This document shows positions 60,945 through 64,000 of a DNA stretch of 64,000 nucleotides, one piece after another. The position numbers were made by a program, and so were the translations under genes. How positions within the stretch are numbered: position 1 is the first letter of the stretch; each line of letters starts with the position of its first letter. The DNA is from Vibrio sp. ES.051 (lineage in GTDB: Bacteria; Pseudomonadota; Gammaproteobacteria; Enterobacterales; Vibrionaceae), in NCBI RefSeq assembly GCF_002563795.1, contig NZ_PDJL01000006.1, positions 372,001 to 436,000 on the forward strand, written 5' to 3'. The notes beneath the pieces are model-generated. The model was not told the DNA's origin. It ran no database searches and worked only from the letters and a program-made list of their open reading frames with translations.

Positions 60945-63026
60945 ATGTCTGCCCAAATGTTATCTGCTGTCCCATTAACCTCCCTTTCTGGGGTTGGCGC
61001 TAAAGTCGCAGAAAAACTCGCCAAAGTTGGCTTAGATTCCGTTCAAGATTTGCTGTTCCACTTACCTCTTCGTTACGAAGATCGCACTCGTATTTATCCC
61101 ATCGCAAAACTGCATGCTGGTCTTTGGGCTGCGGTGCAAGGTAAGGTCATGACGGTAGATACCATTTTTGGTAAGCGGAAAATGCTCACCGTAAAAATCA
61201 GCGATGGTAACGGCACCATTACGTTGCGTTTTTTCAACTTTACCGCCGCAATTAAGAACAATTTCACGCAAGGTAAGTTAGTACACGCTTACGGCGAAAT
61301 AAAGCGTGGCGGAATGGGCTTAGAAATTGTTCATCCTGATTACAAATTTTATGTCAGTGAACAAAAGCCACAAGTGGATCAAAGCTTAACCCCCGTTTAC
61401 CCGACAACCGACGGCCTACGACAAGTCACGCTGCGCAATCTGACAGACCAAGCGCTGGCTTTACTCGACCAAGCCGCTATTCAGGAGTTACTCCCACCTG
61501 GGTTATACCATCATCAAATCACCATGAGTCAGGCGCTGCATACCATCCATCGCCCACCACCCAATATCAATTTGGATGAGTTTGATGACGGCAAGCATCC
61601 GGCGCAAATTCGCCTGATCATCGAGGAATTACTCGCGCAAAACCTATCCATGCTGGCCGTACGTAACCAAGGTCAAAAAGATATCGCGCTTCCTCTAGGG
61701 CCCTGCGGTCAGCTCAAAGAGCAGTTTTTAGCACAATTGCCTTTTTCACCCACCAATGCCCAAGCTCGGGTGGTGCAAGAGATTGAAGCCGATCTGGAAA
61801 AACCGCACCCTATGATGCGCCTTGTTCAAGGTGACGTTGGCTCAGGTAAAACACTGGTCGCAGCCTTAGCAGCGGTTCGCGCTATTGAACACGGTCATCA
61901 AGTGGCTTTGATGGCCCCCACCGAACTGCTCGCTGAGCAGCACGCGATTAACTTTGCTCATTGGTTTCAAGAAATGGGCATTCAAGTTGGTTGGTTGGCA
62001 GGCAAACTCAAAGGTAAAGCCAAAGAAGCCGAACTGGCGCGCATTGCCAGCGGTGAGGCTCAAATGGTAGTGGGTACTCACGCGCTATTCCAAGAACATG
62101 TCGAATTTCATCATCTCGCGCTGGTTATCATCGATGAACAACATCGGTTTGGTGTTCACCAGAGATTAGAACTGCGGGAAAAAGGGGCAAAACAAGGTGC
62201 TTACCCACATCAATTGATCATGACGGCTACGCCGATTCCGAGAACATTAGCGATGACGGCGTACGCCGATTTAGAAACCTCGGTGATTGATGAACTGCCA
62301 CCAGGCCGAACGCCAATTCAGACGGTTGCCATTCCGGATACCAAACGAGACGATATTGTTGAGCGTGTGCGTCATGCTTGTTTAAACGAAGGCAAGCAAG
62401 CGTATTGGGTGTGTACCTTAATTGACGAATCGGAAGTTTTAGAAGCACAAGCGGCGGCGGATACCGCCGGAGAACTACAACGCACATTGCCTGACGTCAA
62501 TATTGGTTTGGTGCACGGACGAATGAAACCTGCTGAAAAGCAAGCGGTCATGCAGGACTTCAAAGACAATAAGTTGCACCTGTTAGTTGCCACCACGGTG
62601 ATTGAAGTCGGGGTCGATGTGCCAAATTCCAGCTTGATGATCATCGAAAACCCAGAGCGCCTAGGTTTGGCTCAGTTGCACCAGTTGAGAGGCCGTGTGG
62701 GACGTGGGTCAGTCGCGAGCCACTGTGTGCTGCTGTACCACTCACCACTTTCCAAAACCGCGCAAAAACGTTTAGCTGTGCTGCGCGAAAGCAATGATGG
62801 TTTCGTGATTGCTCAAAAAGATTTAGAGATCCGAGGGCCAGGTGAACTCCTCGGGACCAAACAAACCGGTCTGGCAGACTTTAAAATAGCGGACTTAGTG
62901 CGAGATCAACGCTTAATCCCTGAAGTTCAGCGCATCGCTCGTCATATTCACCACAACTATCCGACCCATGCAGCCGCCATCATCGACCGCTGGTTAGGCG
63001 AACGCGATATTTACTCCAAAGCTTAA
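60945..63026 (+). CDS. recG: ATP-dependent DNA helicase RecG
   Basis: 693 residues. N-terminal wedge/OB domain (RYEDRTRIYPI at 45; AVQGKVMTVDT), helicase motifs I GDVGSGKTLVA near 292, II IIDEQHRFGV near 395 (DEQH), III TATPIPRTLA, VI QLRGRVGRG near 585. It regresses stalled forks and processes recombination intermediates. Last gene of the spoT block. Confidence 0.97.
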   Translation: MSAQMLSAVPLTSLSGVGAKVAEKLAKVGLDSVQDLLFHLPLRYEDRTRIYPIAKLHAGLWAAVQGKVMTVDTIFGKRKMLTVKISDGNGTITLRFFNFTAAIKNNFTQGKLVHAYGEIKRGGMGLEIVHPDYKFYVSEQKPQVDQSLTPVYPTTDGLRQVTLRNLTDQALALLDQAAIQELLPPGLYHHQITMSQALHTIHRPPPNINLDEFDDGKHPAQIRLIIEELLAQNLSMLAVRNQGQKDIALPLGPCGQLKEQFLAQLPFSPTNAQARVVQEIEADLEKPHPMMRLVQGDVGSGKTLVAALAAVRAIEHGHQVALMAPTELLAEQHAINFAHWFQEMGIQVGWLAGKLKGKAKEAELARIASGEAQMVVGTHALFQEHVEFHHLALVIIDEQHRFGVHQRLELREKGAKQGAYPHQLIMTATPIPRTLAMTAYADLETSVIDELPPGRTPIQTVAIPDTKRDDIVERVRHACLNEGKQAYWVCTLIDESEVLEAQAAADTAGELQRTLPDVNIGLVHGRMKPAEKQAVMQDFKDNKLHLLVATTVIEVGVDVPNSSLMIIENPERLGLAQLHQLRGRVGRGSVASHCVLLYHSPLSKTAQKRLAVLRESNDGFVIAQKDLEIRGPGELLGTKQTGLADFKIADLVRDQRLIPEVQRIARHIHHNYPTHAAAIIDRWLGERDIYSKA

Positions 63027-63076
63027 CAATGTCCAACGAGTCTCATCCGTTCGTTTGTCCTTTGTTTTTCATTTTT

Positions 63077-63114
63077 AAGCAAACGTTTGCTTTTTGGCTA
63101 AATCTCTCTATAAT
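63077..63114 (+). promoter_or_regulatory. PurR operator overlapping the xanP promoter
   Basis: AAGCAAACGTTTGCTT (63077-63092) is a perfect 16-bp palindrome and matches the PurR box consensus (ACGCAAACGTTTGCGT) in its central 14 positions apart from the outer bases. A -10 TATAAT is at 63109-63114; a -35 TTGCTT at 63087-63092 with 16-bp spacing lies inside the operator. PurR-hypoxanthine/guanine binding would block transcription of the purine permease. Confidence 0.85.
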
Positions 63115-63261
63115 CGCGCACAAATTTTTAAGGTGTGTTTATCACACGCCACCAACCTGAGTTGACACTGATTAACAGCAATCACAGGTAATAACGTCAA
63201 CTCCACCCAGCTCTCCCATTCAGCGAGATCTGGGCAAACATTGCGACTAGCGAGACAAACC

Positions 63262-64000
63262 ATGACAACTTCAAACCGATCTTCGGAACTGGTCTATCAA
63301 TTAAATGATCGTCCACCTCTACCTCAAACTATTTTTGCGGCCGTTCAACATTTATTAGCAATGTTCGTCGCCGTTATCACCCCTTCTCTGATTATTTGTC
63401 AGTCTTTAGGTGTGCCAGCAGACCAAACCAACACCATCATCAGCATGTCATTGTTTGCCTCTGGTGTGTCCTCGTTTATTCAAATTCGTACCTTTGGCCC
63501 AGTTGGATCTGGTTTACTCTCGGTTCAAGGCACCAGTTTTAACTTTTTAGGTCCAATCATTGGTGCGGGCCTATCGCTAAAGGCTGGTGGCGCCGACATT
63601 AGCACGATGATGGCCGCCATTTTCGGTACCATTTTAGTTGCCTCCTTTGCCGAAATTCTACTTTCTCGTGTGCTTGAGCACGCACGTCGTATCATCACCC
63701 CTCTGGTCTCGGGTATCGTGGTGACTCTTATCGGTCTCACTTTGATCCAAGTTGGCTTGGTATCGATGGGTGGCGGCTACGCCGCAATGGATGATGGATC
63801 GTTTGGCCGTTTAGACAAACTGGCGCTCGCAGGAACGGTACTTGGTTTGATCGTGATGCTGAATCGCTCCAAGAACCCTTATATTCGCGTAGCCTCGATT
63901 GTGATTGCCATGTTCGTTGGTTACGTGATGGCTTATTTCATGGGCATGGTGGATACGTCTGCGCTAGGCGAGACCGCTTTCGTTGCGCTGCCCGTGCCAA
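63262..64000 (+). CDS. xanP: NCS2 uracil/xanthine permease (XanP-like), partial
   Basis: Runs off the right edge; 246 residues visible. N-terminal 'VYQLNDRPPLPQTIFAAVQHLLAMFVAVITPSLII' is the NCS2 opening, with QHLLAMFV in the first helix; VGSGLLSVQGTSFNFLGP near 77-94 is the family motif that contains the QGTSF substrate-site residues. At least seven helices are visible. Purine (xanthine) rather than uracil is favoured by the PurR box upstream and by similarity to XanP. The 235-bp gap after recG shows no riboswitch I can recognise. Confidence 0.85.
   Translation, partial: MTTSNRSSELVYQLNDRPPLPQTIFAAVQHLLAMFVAVITPSLIICQSLGVPADQTNTIISMSLFASGVSSFIQIRTFGPVGSGLLSVQGTSFNFLGPIIGAGLSLKAGGADISTMMAAIFGTILVASFAEILLSRVLEHARRIITPLVSGIVVTLIGLTLIQVGLVSMGGGYAAMDDGSFGRLDKLALAGTVLGLIVMLNRSKNPYIRVASIVIAMFVGYVMAYFMGMVDTSALGETAFVALPVP

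Noticed and set aside
63027..63261. A purine riboswitch in the xanP leader
   Set aside because: No recognisable three-way junction or conserved loop motifs; the PurR box accounts for purine control.

Overview
The window looks like a chromosomal segment of a Vibrio species. The order (wzz, wza/wbfF, JUMPStart, yjbEFGH/wbfA-D, hldD) is the conserved left border of the Vibrio capsule/O-antigen locus. It continues into a lipid A/core LPS cluster and then the housekeeping block coaD, mutM, rpmGB, radC, mcp, coaBC, slmA, lpxL, pyrE, rph, yicC, which I know from Vibrio chromosome I. The species cannot be fixed from the sequence alone. No rRNA, tRNA or CRISPR array was seen.

Layout. 1-8.2 kb: surface polysaccharide export (Wzz, Wza-like, an outer-membrane barrel, YjbE-H) diverging from a region that carries an RfaH-type JUMPStart/ops element. 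8.3-15.8 kb: hldD, O-antigen ligase, a GT25 transferase, lpxM, waaF, waaA and a GT52-like transferase. 15.8-24.1 kb (minus strand): what looks like a complete CMP-legionaminic-acid pathway (guanylyltransferase, LegB, LegC, LegH, LegG, LegI, LegF) behind kdkA and dgkA. The neighbouring GT52-like protein is the obvious candidate to transfer the nonulosonic acid. 24.2-28.5 kb: four more glycosyltransferases with coaD between them. 28.5-39 kb: DNA repair, ribosomal proteins, chemoreceptor, CoA synthesis, SlmA, LpxL and pyrimidine/RNA genes.

38.95-49.96 kb: an integrated genomic island of about 11 kb inserted in the 3' end of yicC. It is bounded by a 19-bp direct repeat with one mismatch, and its left end rebuilds the last five yicC codons, a stop codon and a terminator. 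It carries a tyrosine integrase with arm-type sites at both ends, two AlpA-like regulators, an inovirus Gp2/YfjJ-type HUH protein with a repeat-rich non-coding stretch, and a defence cargo: a type I restriction system (hsdM, hsdS, hsdR, IC-like) with a HEPN-type Abi_2/AbiF gene between hsdS and hsdR. Three identical-core palindromes spaced exactly 21 bp apart precede the Abi gene, and a structured, probably non-coding RNA follows it. This Abi/RNA unit inside the restriction operon is the most interesting system in the window. The island also has a 52-residue cysteine-bearing small protein and a transporter-like remnant.

50-64 kb: psiE, a Yej-type peptide ABC importer (permeases, binding protein, two separate ATPases), then gmk-rpoZ-spoT-trmH-recG and the start of a purine permease (xanP-like) with a near-consensus PurR operator over its promoter.
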